Of a DNA stretch of 64,000 nucleotides, positions 25,101 to 37,499 are shown piece by piece (the first letter of the stretch is position 1; the number at the start of each line of letters is the position of its first letter). The position numbers and the translations under genes are program-made. The stretch covers positions 5,555,501 through 5,619,500 of the forward strand of contig OZ014414.1 in assembly GCA_963965975.1 (NCBI GenBank), in the 5' to 3' direction. The stretch comes from Xestospongia bergquistia (lineage: Eukaryota; Porifera; Demospongiae; Haplosclerida; Petrosiidae). The notes beneath the pieces were generated by a model. The model did no database searches. It was not told the DNA's origin and was given only the letters and a program-made list of their open reading frames with translations.

Positions 25101-25232
25101 TTGATTATAGAATGATTGATTGAGAAATAGTTGGTCAAGTCCAAGAAAATTATTCATCTTAAATATCTTTGAGCTCAGTGCATGATACATCATTTATACT
25201 CTCTCCATTGGTACCTTTTCTAAAAATATTAA

Positions 25233-25241
25233 AGCTAGAGA

Positions 25242-25309
<68 letters not shown>
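25233..25309. repeat. (AG)n microsatellite
   Basis: Nearly pure AG run of about 75 bases between the two segmental repeats. Confidence 0.95.
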
Positions 25310-25312
<3 letters not shown>

Positions 25313-25482
25313 GAATACTTTATAAAGCAAAACTTTTAGTTGGACAATTTAATGAACGGATATATTATTTTCGTCATTTTTAATTTTTTTTATTAATTTT
25401 ATTAATATTCATTAATAATTCTTAATTAATAAACGCACATAGAGGAGAGGCTGCTTGTATCTATAGCAATCAGTAAACAACA

Positions 25483-25768
25483 TGGCATGCAGAATTACAA
25501 CTGAGCAAATTCTGGAAATGTTGGATGAAGACCTAGAGATGTAGGACTAAACATGGAGTGTGGAGAATACGAAGAAACTGACAGTAATGTAGATACTGTG
25601 TATTTGGAAGAGAGGATTTGGGATGAAAACAGTGAATTAGATAATAGTTTTGGCGAATGCATTGGATACGATTATAGTAGCAGTAATGAAGCTGGTGTTG
25701 AGAATGACACTGGCAATAGTTATGAGCAATCATGTGTTAGAGGGTGTGGTGAACGTGGTACAATTTGA
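25483..25768 (+). pseudogene. Acidic ORF remnant, possibly the start of a piggyBac-type transposase
   Basis: An ATG at 25483 opens MACRITTEQILEMLDEDLEM and stops. A second frame from about 25553 gives a strongly acidic, serine/asparagine-rich stretch of 71 residues (NVDTVYLEERIWDENSELDN). Acidic N-termini are usual in piggyBac-type transposases. The flank at 25959-25965 reads GGGTTAA, as a piggyBac right end would. No matching left end or catalytic core was found, so this is tentative. Confidence 0.3.
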
Positions 25769-26186
25769 CAATTTCATTATTCAACTGAACTGATCTCAGT
25801 ATAATAGTTAATTGTTGTCTTCCATCTTTTCTTAATATATGTCATGCTGAATTCTTTATTTGGTTAAAAAATGGGATACAAGTACGTTCTTTACTACCTG
25901 TCGTCTTCAAATATTCTGTTCAGGAGCTAGAACAGAACATAATTATTGCAACTACAAAGGGTTAAACTTATGCCCCACCCAAAAAAATAATTTCAGCTGT
26001 CAGATCTAGACAGCAAAAAAGTACGACGAGAGAGCTACACTTGTAATTAATCAGTTGCTATAGTTACTAGAAACCATAATATGAGAATAGTTCCTGATCA
26101 GTGGTCGCTGGTAACATTTTATTAATGACAAGTTATAAAATGACTATCGATAACTAATACTTATAATAATAGTTAATTAACTAAAG

Positions 26187-26468
26187 ATGTCTTCTATTTT
26201 AATAACTACTTGTAAGTTGTTAATCAAGGATCGTGTTTTGAAGGATTATCATACTCAATTTGACTCAATAGACTACCTAAAGTATTATACTGAAGTCATG
26301 ATAGTATTTGGTGAATATACTGAGAGAAATCGTGAAGTTCTTCAAATGTGGTTAGATAAAGAACCTGATGCATTTGATTTTACACCATTCTTCAAATATG
26401 TTGTTCAAGATTTACGAAGCTATCAAGAGTGTGTCAAGCAAAAATGCTCTATTTTTATTGTCTACTAG
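26187..26468 (+). CDS. Death-fold-like short ORF
   Basis: A 93-residue ORF starting MSSILITTCKLLIKDRVLKD with a later block REVLQMWLDKEPDAFDFTPF. The R-x-V/M-L-x-M-W-L spacing resembles helix 4-5 of death-domain exons such as copy A (SRMFELCLDTNPNATKRQVV). It could be the first exon of another member of that family. Its last 14 codons run into the segmental repeat, so its native 3' end is lost or it splices onward before that point. Function is unknown. Confidence 0.4.
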   Translation: MSSILITTCKLLIKDRVLKDYHTQFDSIDYLKYYTEVMIVFGEYTERNREVLQMWLDKEPDAFDFTPFFKYVVQDLRSYQECVKQKCSIFIVY

Positions 26469-26850
26469 TTTTGTTAGAAAAATAAATTGTTAATAAAAGA
26501 TGAGAAAGTAAAGTATAGAGTAATTTAAAGAGAAAATAACAGTAAGAGAGAGGATAGATTAAGAATAATCAACAAACTACTTACTATTACCAAAACACAA
26601 GTCTGTCTTTAATAATTTGATAACTATCTGACTTCATATGATACTCTCTATGGTACTGGTGTCTTGATAAGTATAGTTCCCTTATTGTAGTATTTTTATT
26701 AAGTGATGTACAAATTGTCTCGATATATCATCATTGTTCAGTGAAGTATTGTTGTGATATAGTCTTGTCAGTGATATAATTGTTTGTATTAGATCTGCTA
26801 TTGTACTGTACTAACTGAAGTGATCTGATGATTACCTCTGACGTTCAACG
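26425..26850 (-). repeat. Segmental repeat copy 2
   Basis: Direct duplicate of 24690-25100, about 1.74 kb away. It carries the complete 3' end of the minus-strand LRR remnant, including a stop (complement of 26587-26589) and about 160 bases of presumed 3' flank. Confidence 0.75.
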
Positions 26851-27185
26851 TAGTCAACCTTTGGTTTTTAGTAAGTCCTTCACAGATATATCGGACTCCA
26901 TTATCAGTGATGTTACAGTTGTAGAGATGTAGTTCTTTTATAGTTGTATTACTTGATAACACAGTAGATAAGTGAGTCAATTCTTCTGATGTCAGTAACA
27001 TGCCACAACCATAACTGCTCAAGTGTTTTATTATTTAAGAGACTATAACTGACTTGCTTGATACCACCAGTAAGTGAAGAGGACTGCAGCCATAGTGCCT
27101 TTATTGTTTTATTAGTTTTTAGTATCTCTGATAATTTGGATACACACTTACTGTCCCATGTACTGTTCAAATTATGAATATGCAT
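26587..27185 (-). pseudogene. Third LRR remnant of the copy A/B family
   Basis: Leftward frames give WDSKCVSKLSEILKTNKTIK, LQSSSLTGGIKQVSYSLLNN, LTHLSTVLSSNTTIKELHL, YNCNITDNGVRYICEGLTKN and then, in other frames, the terminal repeats ending RLVFW. The order and wording match the LRR exons at 4.8 and 18.8 kb. At least three frame shifts occur (for example near 26810 and 26985). All upstream death-fold and coiled-coil exons are missing. It is on the opposite strand to copies A and B. Confidence 0.75.
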
Positions 27186-27189
27186 AATT

Positions 27190-28580
27190 AATAACTAATA
27201 AAAATCATATTACAAGTGACACATAACATTTATGAGAGTTGTGCAAATTTATGCCATAAATTTAGTGGATTAATAGAGGAATTAGTTATAACATTTTCTA
27301 GCATAAACTACAAGTCTAGTACATGGCTTGTTACAAGTCTATAGAGTTATATAATTGTATAACACAGAAAGAATATTACAAGAGGTTGTGAGTATGTTTA
27401 AAACATATAGATTCTTGGAGCCACAGACTTCATGCACCCAACAGAATGGTTCTACTAGTCATTTTGGTTAAAAAGATGACTCCTCATTTGCTAGACAAGT
27501 TATAAACTATATTATTTATATACATTGAGTATTATAAAAGCATCTCTAATATAGACATACAAAGGAAAATGCTTACAACTGTTGAGCAGAGAAATGGTAC
27601 ATAGTAAGACTTGATACTAGTGAGCCACACAGAAGCTACATATTCTATACAAGTGTCTAGGTATATCCCAGGTTTACAATGTTGTCTTAAAACATAAAAT
27701 ACTACTACTCAGCTACTAGGGCCATTAAATGCAAGGCTCCATATTTATAGTTAGGTGTAACATACATGAAAAGAAGAGACTTGCACAAGCCGTTCCAGGC
27801 AAATATTTATATAACAACAGCAAAAATACCTCACATCTACTGATACCAGCTTTCTGTGCACATAAATTACCACTAGGCTTCCACAATGGACTAACTTAAA
27901 TGTAGCTAAAACTAGATCTAGCTAAATACTACAGAAGTAATCTACTACATGAGGTCAAAGGTCTCCAAATGTCTTAATATAAAAGAGACTATTATTATGT
28001 GAAATGACAGCCACAATCTGGATCCAGAGAGATTAAACGCTACATGTTAGGCTTTCCACATAGACGTGAATACCTTCTCTTTCTTTTATATATGCTGAAA
28101 ACAAAATCACATATTTTGTCGTTGTCCTTGGCTTGTGGGGTTTTTCTACTTGTGAAGTGAGTGAGAATTGAAGGTATCTTAACTGGACAGGATAGGATGG
28201 ACTTAGACAAGCAGCAACTGCTGTGATCTTCTTGAAAAGATGTCATTCCTGCAGAAGCATCCATTCAACAGTCATAGTTGTCCTGAAGAAATGAGGCAGT
28301 CTAGCAAAAGTCCAGTATTTTTATAACTAAAATTGGCTTCACCAAAGTTGTTTGTTAAATTGACGATGCTCAATTCTCAAAATTGATGCTATTAAAGGAA
28401 CTCTCAAACTGACCATGCTCAGTTCATTGGGTTTACTATGATAAACATGTATGACAGATTCTAATAAAAATAAGCTGATAGTGAGGACAGCAAGACACAT
28501 ATTTTATCAGTTCGTAGATTGACAATCTGTGTATATTTATAACAATGCATGCTGCACATATACTTACACATAACTAACTC
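27190..28580. other. Non-coding stretch
   Basis: No coherent exon was recognised. A 74-codon minus-strand open frame at 28040-28264 (ending RKRRYSRLCGKPNM) shows no known family. Confidence 0.4.
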
Positions 28581-28581
28581 A

Positions 28582-28610
28582 TTAACCCTATCTAATGAAA
28601 TAATTGCGTT
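28582..28610 (+). mobile_element. piggyBac-like end (TTAA + CCCTATC)
   Basis: TTAA at 28582-28585 is followed by CCCTATCTAATGAAATAATTG. This resembles the TTAA-CCCT arrangement at 30666. It may be the left end of the element whose C-terminal transposase piece lies on the minus strand at 29414-29700. No partner right end was found. Confidence 0.3.
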
Positions 28611-28920
28611 GCCGGTGTCACGTGATGACGAAATCTATTTTCCCTCAAATCATAAGCACATTGTCGATTCAAGAAGACGCTTTTGAAATGTCTTCAAATA
28701 AAGCTATAAGTAGTTTCTAACTCTCATTTTAACCTGTAAAGATGTCAGTACAATGGAGTAACAATGAACGCTATTGTTATACTTGAATTCACGTAAGTCA
28801 GACCCACAATTGTCTACCATTTGTGTATTTCTTATACTGAGTTGACTTTTTGCCTGAGTAATAAGAAATAGAAACAGTAAGTATGATATAAGTTCTCTAT
28901 ATATTTCAGTATAAATACGA

Positions 28921-29202
28921 GTGAATGATTATATATGTAATTTGTCTGGTTATTTAACTGTTGAAGAGTACTATGTAGCTATAGATATTGGGTGTGATAG
29001 AGTAAGAAACAGTCATTGGTCTTCCCAGTATGGCAGAGGTGTATACTACAATCTTCACATTATCATTGAGTATCTTCTTATAGGTGTAGCAGTAGGGACA
29101 TTGTTACCGTTTATCGTTTGTTTTCTTTGGGAAGTGACTCTGGCAAAAAAATTTTTAAGGTCATATAGAAGGACGACCAGCATGTTCTTGACTATTATAT
29201 GA
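28921..29202 (+). other. Unassigned ORF with one membrane-like segment
   Basis: A 93-codon open frame contains a hydrophobic run (LLIGVAVGTLLPFIVCFLWE) flanked by basic residues (KKFLRSYRR). It has no start context or splice borders I would trust and no family I recognise. It may be a chance frame within an old transposon. Confidence 0.2.
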
Positions 29203-29413
29203 GCCAATGAATTGAGTTGCAAGATTGAGATGAAAGTCGTTCATGTTGTGAAAAGTTGGTGTGAACAGAAGACTGACAAAAATGTAAGAGTTTGTGATAG
29301 TTAAATCTATGCTAAAGTAGGCAAATGTACTTATAACACTTCTGCCCACAAGCTCTAGATCTAATACTATATTATTGTCTTAGTTGATCATTTTATCAAC
29401 TCCACCCATATTT

Positions 29414-29700
29414 TCATTGTATTAGCTCTGAGCATTGAACAAGCTGTCTGTCACCATTTTTTTGCTTTCTTTTTACTTCAAGTATTTCATTTGGTTGTGA
29501 ATTTGTCCATATAGCCATAAACATTTTTGTGTCTTGCCACAGGGCAATGACTAAATTTCCACTTTGTAGTAGTTTGTACTCTCCTCTTTCTTTAAATCTC
29601 TTTTTTAAATATGATTTGAAATTCTGTGGAAAAAGTTTCCTGCCAGAGCATATAGTTCCACAAACATAGATTTTGTCCAGCCATATTTCCAACAGTACAA
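29414..29700 (-). mobile_element. piggyBac transposase, C-terminal half fragment
   Basis: The minus strand encodes KIYVCGTICSGRKLFPQNFK and then RGEYKLLQSGNLVIALWQDT, followed by FMAIWTNSQPNEI. This is the piggyBac DDE domain after its second catalytic region (GT-x-R-x-N/G-R-K, then W-x-D-x-K with the downstream S/T-N). The third catalytic Asp is visible in WQDTK. The N-terminal half is missing. It lies in the opposite orientation to the piggyBac at 30.7 kb, so it is a separate copy or an inverted piece. Confidence 0.75.
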
Positions 29701-30439
29701 TGTTAATACTGATTGCATTATTAAACTCCCCCTAATTTAGATTTGTATATGCATTTAGTGAAATATATACAAAAACAAAAACTATACAATATTAATTAAT
29801 TTGACAATAAAATAACAAATAATGATGCATTATATACTGGGTAGTCTATTATATTCTACCACATATTTAATTAATAACAAACGTTAAATTTCCTATGATT
29901 ATCAACGAATTGTTTACACAATGATATACATCAGTTTTGAAATGTGTAGCCATCATATAGTATTAACAAATATACATTAAGTACTCCTATGATAGGTTAC
30001 TTTCTCTCAAAATGAGCTTATAGCAGTTATGGCAAATATATACCTATGCACGCTTGACAGACATTTTTATTGATTAATCTAGCATGTATAGGTTTTGTAG
30101 TTTTAAATAATTTATGAACATTAAGACACAAAAGACTTTTAACATGTCAAATAGTCCAGAATATATTTAGAACACTAACTTTTGATGAGAAAGTCCAAGT
30201 TCATTCATGATTTTTTGCAAATTTTTAAGGAAATTTTCAATTTTTTTGCAGTGCCTGAATCTACTTCTAAAAAGTGCCTGGACATAATGTCTGAAAACTA
30301 ATAATTTTATTCTGCCATTTGTAAAATTTTTTCTGCCATCCACATAGTTAAGAAAATCATGTGAAAATGGTATATAAACAAAAATGGACCAAAATACAGC
30401 CAAAAAGGGGTGATGGGTATATTCAGTATTTGTGTATAT

Positions 30440-30662
30440 AAATCATTTTAATTTCAGTCAAATTAGGTTACAAATGTTATCTGAGTCAAGCATCACCAGT
30501 CATTCCAGTCATAAAGCAACCATCTGTTCTTCCATTTCTTCCTCCTCCTCAGCAGCAGCTTCTTCATCATCATTGCTTCTTTTTATAATGCTTTGTGGAC
30601 CATGGCTTGACTTTCTGCATTTACATTCCACCAAAGATCAATTGCAGCATCAGGAGAAATAT
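30440..30662 (-). mobile_element. Transposon tail fragment split by the piggyBac insertion
   Basis: On the minus strand, just left of the piggyBac TTAA, a short frame reads DISPDAAIDLWWNVNAESQA and then an E-rich tail. It is reminiscent of C-terminal tails of sponge DNA-transposon proteins. The plus-strand serine-rich ORF here is its shadow. Family unassigned. Confidence 0.3.
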
Positions 30663-30665
30663 CTT

Positions 30666-31918
30666 TTAACCCTTTGATGGTCAATTGCGCAATTTTGCAA
30701 ATGTGTAATCACTTCCTGTTTGGGCGGTAGCGCAATTTTGCCAGCAGCAGCACATACACAGCCTGTACATTTGTTTACAACATATACGAAATATTTTACG
30801 TTGAAAACAGTTAAAGAAATATCATTTTAAACTTTTAATGGCTTGCAACAACAGCTCAAGATATATACCATCAGATCCAGAGTTCATTTTGAAGTATTTT
30901 GATCATCTGATAAGTGATGATTCAGATAGTGACTTTGATGATTACGTTGATGACTCGGCCAGCAAAGACGAACAATCTCCAACAGATCACAGTAACAGTT
31001 TTCCAAACAAAACCAGTACTTCTTCCATCACTTCTCTTCCCAATACTCCACCTAATAATCCAGCTACTCCTAGGAATTCTCCCACCCACACTGGTATGTA
31101 TGCATTATATATATAAATAAATAATTAATTATTTTATTCTTCTTATTTCCTTTCTCTCCTCAGTACATCCATTTACTGCTACACCTGGTCTAATTGTTGA
31201 CATGAGTGGAAGGTTACCAGTTGATTTCTTCAATCTTTCCTTCACATCAGAAGTAAAAAAAAAATCTACACAGAGACAGTTAGATATACTGAACAAATTC
31301 TTACCTCGTCTGAAGCACATTTGAATGAACATCCAAATGCACGCGGACATGAATGGATAAGAACTCCAATGATAAGAGAAGAAGTAGATCCATTACTGGC
31401 TATTATTATTATCATGGGAATAATGGATTTTCCTACAGTAAGGTGAATTTTGCTATGTACTAGTTTACTATTGTTTACACATAATACATATAAACATATT
31501 ATGCTTATATCTAATTATATCTAAGTTTATGTAACAATTTATGTATAACAGATCTTACTGGAGTACCAAGTGGCCATTTTATAATGAAAGTTTCTGTGCC
31601 ATTATGCCCAGAAGAAGGTTTGAACTATTGATGAAATTTTTCCACCTCAATGATGCAGAGAAGCAACCCAATCGCACCAGTCATGACTACGATAAAATCT
31701 ACAAAATTAGGCCATTCCTTGAATAAGTAATAAAGGCGTTCCAGTCCATTTATGTCCCTAATCAAGAAGTATCTGCTGATGAGAGCATAAGTTTCAAAGG
31801 CAGTAATGGAATTAGTATCACTTCTCTCTCTTATGGGTTACAGAGTATATACTGATAAGTATTACTCATCACCTACCCTTTTCTCAGACTTAAAGATAAT
31901 GGATTTGATGCTTGTGAG
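30666..31918 (+). mobile_element. piggyBac-family DNA transposon with introns, truncated
   Basis: TTAA at 30666-30669 is followed by CCCTTTGATGGTCAATTGCG, and GCGCAATTTTGC occurs twice (30687-30698 and 30730-30741) as a sub-terminal repeat. The transposase starts at 30838 with an acidic N-terminus. An intron with GT-AG borders (31094-31163) leads to PFTATPGLIVDMSGRLPVDF, and a second intron (about 31443-31551) leads to SYWSTKWPFYNESFCAIMPR. The block SADESISFKGS holds the first catalytic Asp. Lesions seen: an in-frame TAA after IRPFLE (31725-31727), a shift near 31256, and loss of the middle core, so that YTDKYYSSPTLFSDLK follows almost directly. The copy ends near 31918 at the Gypsy relic. 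Confidence 0.85.
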
Positions 31919-34900
31919 ATGATTAGATGATCTGAAATTTTTAGCCAAAATTTTATCTCCTGGTGCAAACATTCTCAATGTTTTACTGTTATCGTGGTTT
32001 TCTTTTTGTTTCCTCTGACATCTTTTAAACCCTCCACTAACGTCAGGAAATAGGAAAGATCTAGGACGTCGATTAATCAATAACTCTGCTGGTGAAACAC
32101 CAGTGGTTGTATGTGGCATAATCCAGTACTTAAAAAAAATTAGAGAGCTTATCTTTAATGGTATTTCCTTCAGTACACTTTAGTCATCACTTAACAGTTT
32201 GTACCGCACTCTCTACTAGCCCATTTGAAGAGGGATGATATGGTGCTGTAGTCACATGTTTGATGCCATTTGCTTCTATAAATTCTTCAAATTCCTGACT
32301 GATAAATGAAGGGCCGTTATCTGTCACAACTTTGCAAGGTAATCCATAAATTGAAAATATGATTTGAAGTTTCTCAATGGTTTTTCCTGATGTTATTGAC
32401 TGCATAATGTGGGCTTCTATCCATTTTGAGTGAGCATCAACTAATATCAAAAACATGTATCCCATAAATGGTCCTGCAAAATCTACGTGGAGTCGACTCC
32501 AGGGCTGAGTAGGCCACTCCCAAGGGTGCAAAGGTGCTACTGAGGGCAAGGGTTGTGAGCCTTGACAAAAAGTACAGTCTTTCACAATGGCTTCATTCTC
32601 ACTATCCATCTTTGGCCACCAAACATATGATCGAGCTAATGCCTTCATTCTATTTGAGCCTGGATGAGCTTGGTGTAGTTCGTTCAACACATCAGTTCGA
32701 CACGGTTTAGGTACGAGTATGCATGAACCCCATAGCACACAGCCAAGAAGAACACTTAATTCATTTCGCCTAGAGAAAAATGGTTGCATCTATTCCCAAT
32801 CAATGCTAGCTGGCCATCCAGACTGAATATATCGGCAGACCCTTGACAGCACTGCATCCTTATCTGTTAGTTCCTTGATGTTTATAGCACTTAAAGATGT
32901 TGTAGTTGACAGATGGGCTAACAAATTAATAAGATCACCTTGAAGACAGTCAGAGGTGGTTGTAGCTGGTCTAGATAATCAACTAAGAGCATCAGCATTG
33001 GTACGGTCCTTTCCAGATTTGTAGCAAATAGAGTAGTGGTAGGCGCTTAAGGTAAGTGCCCATCTCTGTATTCTAGATGAATCCATTTGAGGAATTTGCT
33101 TATTCTCACTAAACAAAATTGATAAGGGTTTATGGTCAGACTCAATAGTGAAATGTATGCCAAACAGATAGTTATGAAATTTCTTAGTACCAAAAACAAT
33201 GGCCAATCCTTCTTTTTCTAACTGAGATTATTTATTTTCAGCGACAGTTAAAGTTTGTGAAGCATAAGCTACTGGACGATTAGTGCCATCTTCCATTGTT
33301 TGTGATAGGATTGCACCTATTCCATAAGGTGATACTTCACAAGTCAGTATTAAAAGTTTTGAATCATCATAGTGAACAAGCAATGAGTGTGTTTGTAATG
33401 CATTCTTCGCTATCTCAAATGCTTTATCTTGCTTAGTAGTCCAGGACCATCGTGACTGCTTGCACAATAAGTCATACAAAGGTGTTAACTGAGCTGCAAA
33501 GTTAGATAAAAACCGACTATAGTAATTGATAATGCCCAAAATGATCTAAGCTCTGCCACATTCTTAGGTTTTGGGGCTTCCTGAATAGCTTGAACTTTTT
33601 CTGTTGTGGGGTGGTGTCCCCTTTCGTCAATGATGTGACCAAGATACTCCATGCTTGGTTTTAGAAAGAAATATTTAGACCTATTCAAATGTAAGCCTGC
33701 AGCTGAAAGCTCACTTAAAACAACATCAAGATTTTTCAAATGGTCTGCTTCCGTAGACCCAGTGACTAATCCAGATATACTGAGACTCCTTGACAACTTT
33801 GTAATAGGCTCTCCATGCACCTTTGAAAAATGGCAGGTGCAGCTGCTACACCATATGGCAATCAATTATATCTAAATAAACCCTTGTGTGTGTTTATAGT
33901 TACATATTGTTGTGACTCTTCATCAATTTCAATCTGGAGATATGCTTGTGAGAGGTCTAACTTTGAGAAATACTTTCCCCCAGATAACCTGGAATATACT
34001 TCTTCTACTCTGGGGAGAGGGTATGAATCAATTTGTGACACTTGATTAATGGTGACTTTAAAATCCCCACAAATTCTAACTGAGCAGTCTTGTTTTAGTA
34101 CCGGTACTGTATGGGCTGCCCATTTAGAGAACTCTATAGGTGATTTTATACCCATGGTTACTAATCTTTCTAATTCAGTCTCTACTTTCTTTCTTAATAA
34201 AAAATGGAGCAGGTCTATGCTTGAAAAAACTAGAAACAGCTTTGTCATCAATTCTGAGTTGAACCTTGACCCCTTTTAGGTAACCTAAGCCTTCAGAGAA
34301 TACAAGGAGAGTGTCTATCTAGGACTTCATTTAATGTTGTCTGAGGTGCTAGACTATGGATAGTGGCTATGTTCACTTTGAGTTTTCCCAACCAGTCCCT
34401 GCCCATGAGATTTGGGCCACCTCCATCAACCACAACGAGTAACAAACCCTCCTCTTGTGCATCATATGTACACTTACATTAATAGTACCTAGTATGGGAA
34501 TACACTCACCAGTGTAAGTCTTAACTTGACCTTTGACTCTTTAATAGGGCTAACACTTTCAGCACCAATTTTGTTGTAAGTGGATTTGCTAATAACAGTT
34601 AAAGAGGCACCTGTGTTCAATTCCATTGGTACTAAAACATTGTTCAGTTTCACATGTATAATTAGCGGGTTTGATGAGTTACCTCTTGCTGTGCATAGCA
34701 TATGACTTGTCCTCTGAGGACTCTTGAGTAACGTTTTCCTCTGCAATACTTGATACAAAGAGATTTTGCTGAGAGTTCTTGTATTTGGTGTCTTGTTTGC
34801 TCTTCACTTGACACACCTTAGCAAGGTGTCCTCTTCTTTTACAATTATGACAGTCGAAGTCTTTAAAGCGACAGGTTGTGTGTGACTGTTTATCTCCACA

Positions 34901-35560
34901 TCTGTGACATGGTTTACTAGTATGAGGTGGAGTAACTTTCGATCGTTGGTTACATTCCTGAGAAGTGTAATTAAGTCCTGGACCTCGATTTTGAGTAGTA
35001 TCTTGTATAGTAAGATCTTTGGTCCCCTTTTCAGCAGCTTGTAGGGCTTGAGCTATGTCTAGAGCCTTTGTGAATGTGAGATCCTTTTCTGTGAGTAATC
35101 TCTTTTGAATGCCTGCGTGATTTACGCCACAGACTAACCTATCTCTTAACATCTCTTAAAGAGTGTCTTTGTAGTCACAGTGCTTAACTAACTGACGTAA
35201 CGCTGCAATGTATGTCACGATCGATTTGTCCTTTGCCCTGACTTGAGAGTTGAACTTATACCGCTGAACGATAACAGATGGTTTTTGATCATGAAACTCT
35301 GACTAGTTTCACCAACTCATCGTACAATTTGGAATCAGGAGCATCGTCTACTAATCTGCGTACAAGTTTGTATGTTTTCGGACCACAAGCAGAGAGAAAT
35401 ATAGCACGTTTCTTGTTGGCATCTACCATGTCATTTGCAATGAAATACTGGTTGAGCCGTTTGACATAAAGTGATCAAGTCTCTGTACTTGCATCGAATA
35501 GAGATACAGAACCATGAAGAGCCATCTTGAGTGATTTTTCACCTCTTCGCCAACTGTGAT
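31919..35560 (-). mobile_element. Ty3/Gypsy LTR-retroelement fossil, broken
   Basis: The minus strand shows, right to left, a gag-like region with CCHC zinc knuckles (about 34679-35540), an aspartic-protease region (34489-34758), reverse transcriptase (33485-34251), RNase H (32979-33539) and an integrase with zinc-binding and core parts (31862-32789). This order is that of Ty3/Gypsy elements. It is broken, with many breaks between and within the parts. No long terminal repeats were recognised at either side. Its left edge abuts the truncated piggyBac at about 31918. The number of breaks suggests an old copy. Confidence 0.9.
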
Positions 35561-36539
35561 AACTTCGGTTATAACTTTATTATTCTAAACAAAACAATAA
35601 CTTGACTTACATAAATAGACAAACTATCGAAACACATTGCATCACTACAAAACACATTAGATCACTAAATAGACAATACATGTATAGAGTTACTACACTG
35701 TCCATGTAAGTAAAGGGTTATTATATAAGTATTATAATTACTAAACATACAGAACAGTCCAAGTACTCAGTCTGATCACCAAAACCACGTCTTCTGAAGA
35801 TAACAGCTAAAGGCCAGCAGCAAATTCACAATGCTTCTTAGTTCTTAAATGCTGCTTAAATTTAGATTTGAGCGAGGAAGCTATCTTACAGATGTTACGT
35901 TCATATCCAACCATATATAGATTAATGAATCAGTGACAACAGATACATCCATCAATGTGATATGAGTAGTGAGTAACAATGTTGCCAATACTACATGTGT
36001 GTTATTACTACTATGATGAGTATTTATTTAGTTGTTTATTATCATTCATGATGGAAACCTGTTCCGAGCTCTAAACTCGAGACCAAATGAAGCATGGTTT
36101 CCTTTATAAATAGTAGGTTACTGAGCTCAAGCCGAATAATTTCTGAATGATGAACTAAGTACAGCAACAGTTTTGAGTATATCAGTTTTTGGTTTTTCAT
36201 TGATTGTATTATTCCAAAAATTTGATTGAATGTCATTGTAAGAGAGTTGAAAGACTTGCCTAAATTTCGTATGGTCTATTGACTTCTTTGATCATTAAAG
36301 TTATACATGTACCAAAACATACTTTGATGAGTTTTGGGAAATGTACTTAAATATAAGATAAATTTTCGTCTGACAAGTCATTTCAGTTTGGAGAACATTT
36401 TCTACAATAAAGCCAGAGTCATGGAGTTTACTACCACTAAACGTGGAAAAATAGTCATCTGGAGCAATTTCTGAATTGGGTGGACAAAATTTTCATTGTG
36501 AAGATGAACAAAAATTAATTCATTATCAACAACACTATA
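35561..36539. other. Non-coding stretch
   Basis: No gene was recognised. CACTACAAAACACATTAGATCACTAAATAG-like short repeats occur near 35640. A minus-strand frame at 36042-36236 has no identifiable domain. Confidence 0.4.
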
Positions 36540-36830
36540 TATTTATAACCTATGGCTTCACCAATCAAAACTCCAGTAATAAAATACCTAACAGAAGCAC
36601 CACTCACACCACCATCATACTGCCAGTAACACCACCAAAAAATTTATTATCTGCATAAGCATCTGTAATATTAGCATCCACAATATTTACTATAGCTAGT
36701 GCAGAAACATTTAGAGAGATGTTCTACCTATACAAGATTCAGAGGAGAATGAGCCCCCAAGTATGCGCTTAAATTTAAAGGGTGAACCAGACTTGGCCCA
36801 ACATGCATTGGACAATGAGTCATCCTGTGG
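36540..36830 (-). pseudogene. ZU5-like domain fragment, second copy
   Basis: The minus strand is colinear with the ZU5-like exon at 38321-38737. It keeps a block like IVNIVDANITDAYADNKFFG opposite the paralogue's VNINDSFMANDIVGVIVGS, followed by a glycine-rich segment, and the GLILL-like remains of the HGGLFSS motif. Several stops and shifts are present. It is a diverged tandem relic of the same gene family, about 1.9 kb from its partner. Confidence 0.5.
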
Positions 36831-37499
36831 ATGATCTAGTCTTAATTATTAGATAATACTAACTGTACTGCACTATTCTACACAATTTTGGACAATTCTT
36901 TTGGATTGTATTATTTTCGTCCCAAGATATCTACCACTTAATCAGAGAAAAGTCATCTAGCGACAAAACTAAAATTATGGAGCCCACATAGCTGGAATTA
37001 GAAAAGGCACACGATCCCATTTTCCTTATTTCTGCAGGATAACCATCTCACTTCAGGATGACCTTAACACTGTATGACAACAGTATCGACAATCCTAAAA
37101 TAGATGCAAAACTTAACCTACTGGGCTGAGTCATGGCAATAAAAAGATAACATCATTGAAAAGAGACTCTGAAAAAAATGTTACATATCTGCATAGTTGT
37201 TTTAACTATGTCTTTCTGAACCTGTTTAAGCTAATAATGACTCTTTTTACTTTTCAGATGGTATAAATTTTAAAGTAAGTGACTAGGTTGTAAACATTAA
37301 TATATTAAATGTTTTTTTTTACTTGATCAAAAACTGTATGCTTCAAAATGTCAAAATATAATATTATTGTAGTAAGAAACATTATTATCATATATAATCA
37401 TTGTTTAAATGACAAAATGTTGTGCACAGTTTGTAATAGATAATAATTTCTCTAAATGTTACGGTTATGATAAGAAATTTTTCTGTCACTTACAAATAG

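Noticed and set aside
30432-30677. Serine-rich plus-strand ORF
   Set aside because: The opposite strand gives an acidic tail after a DLWW motif typical of transposon protein ends, a better explanation.
31919-35560. Intact Ty3/Gypsy element
   Set aside because: The parts are in the right order but the copy is broken in many places and no LTRs were recognised.
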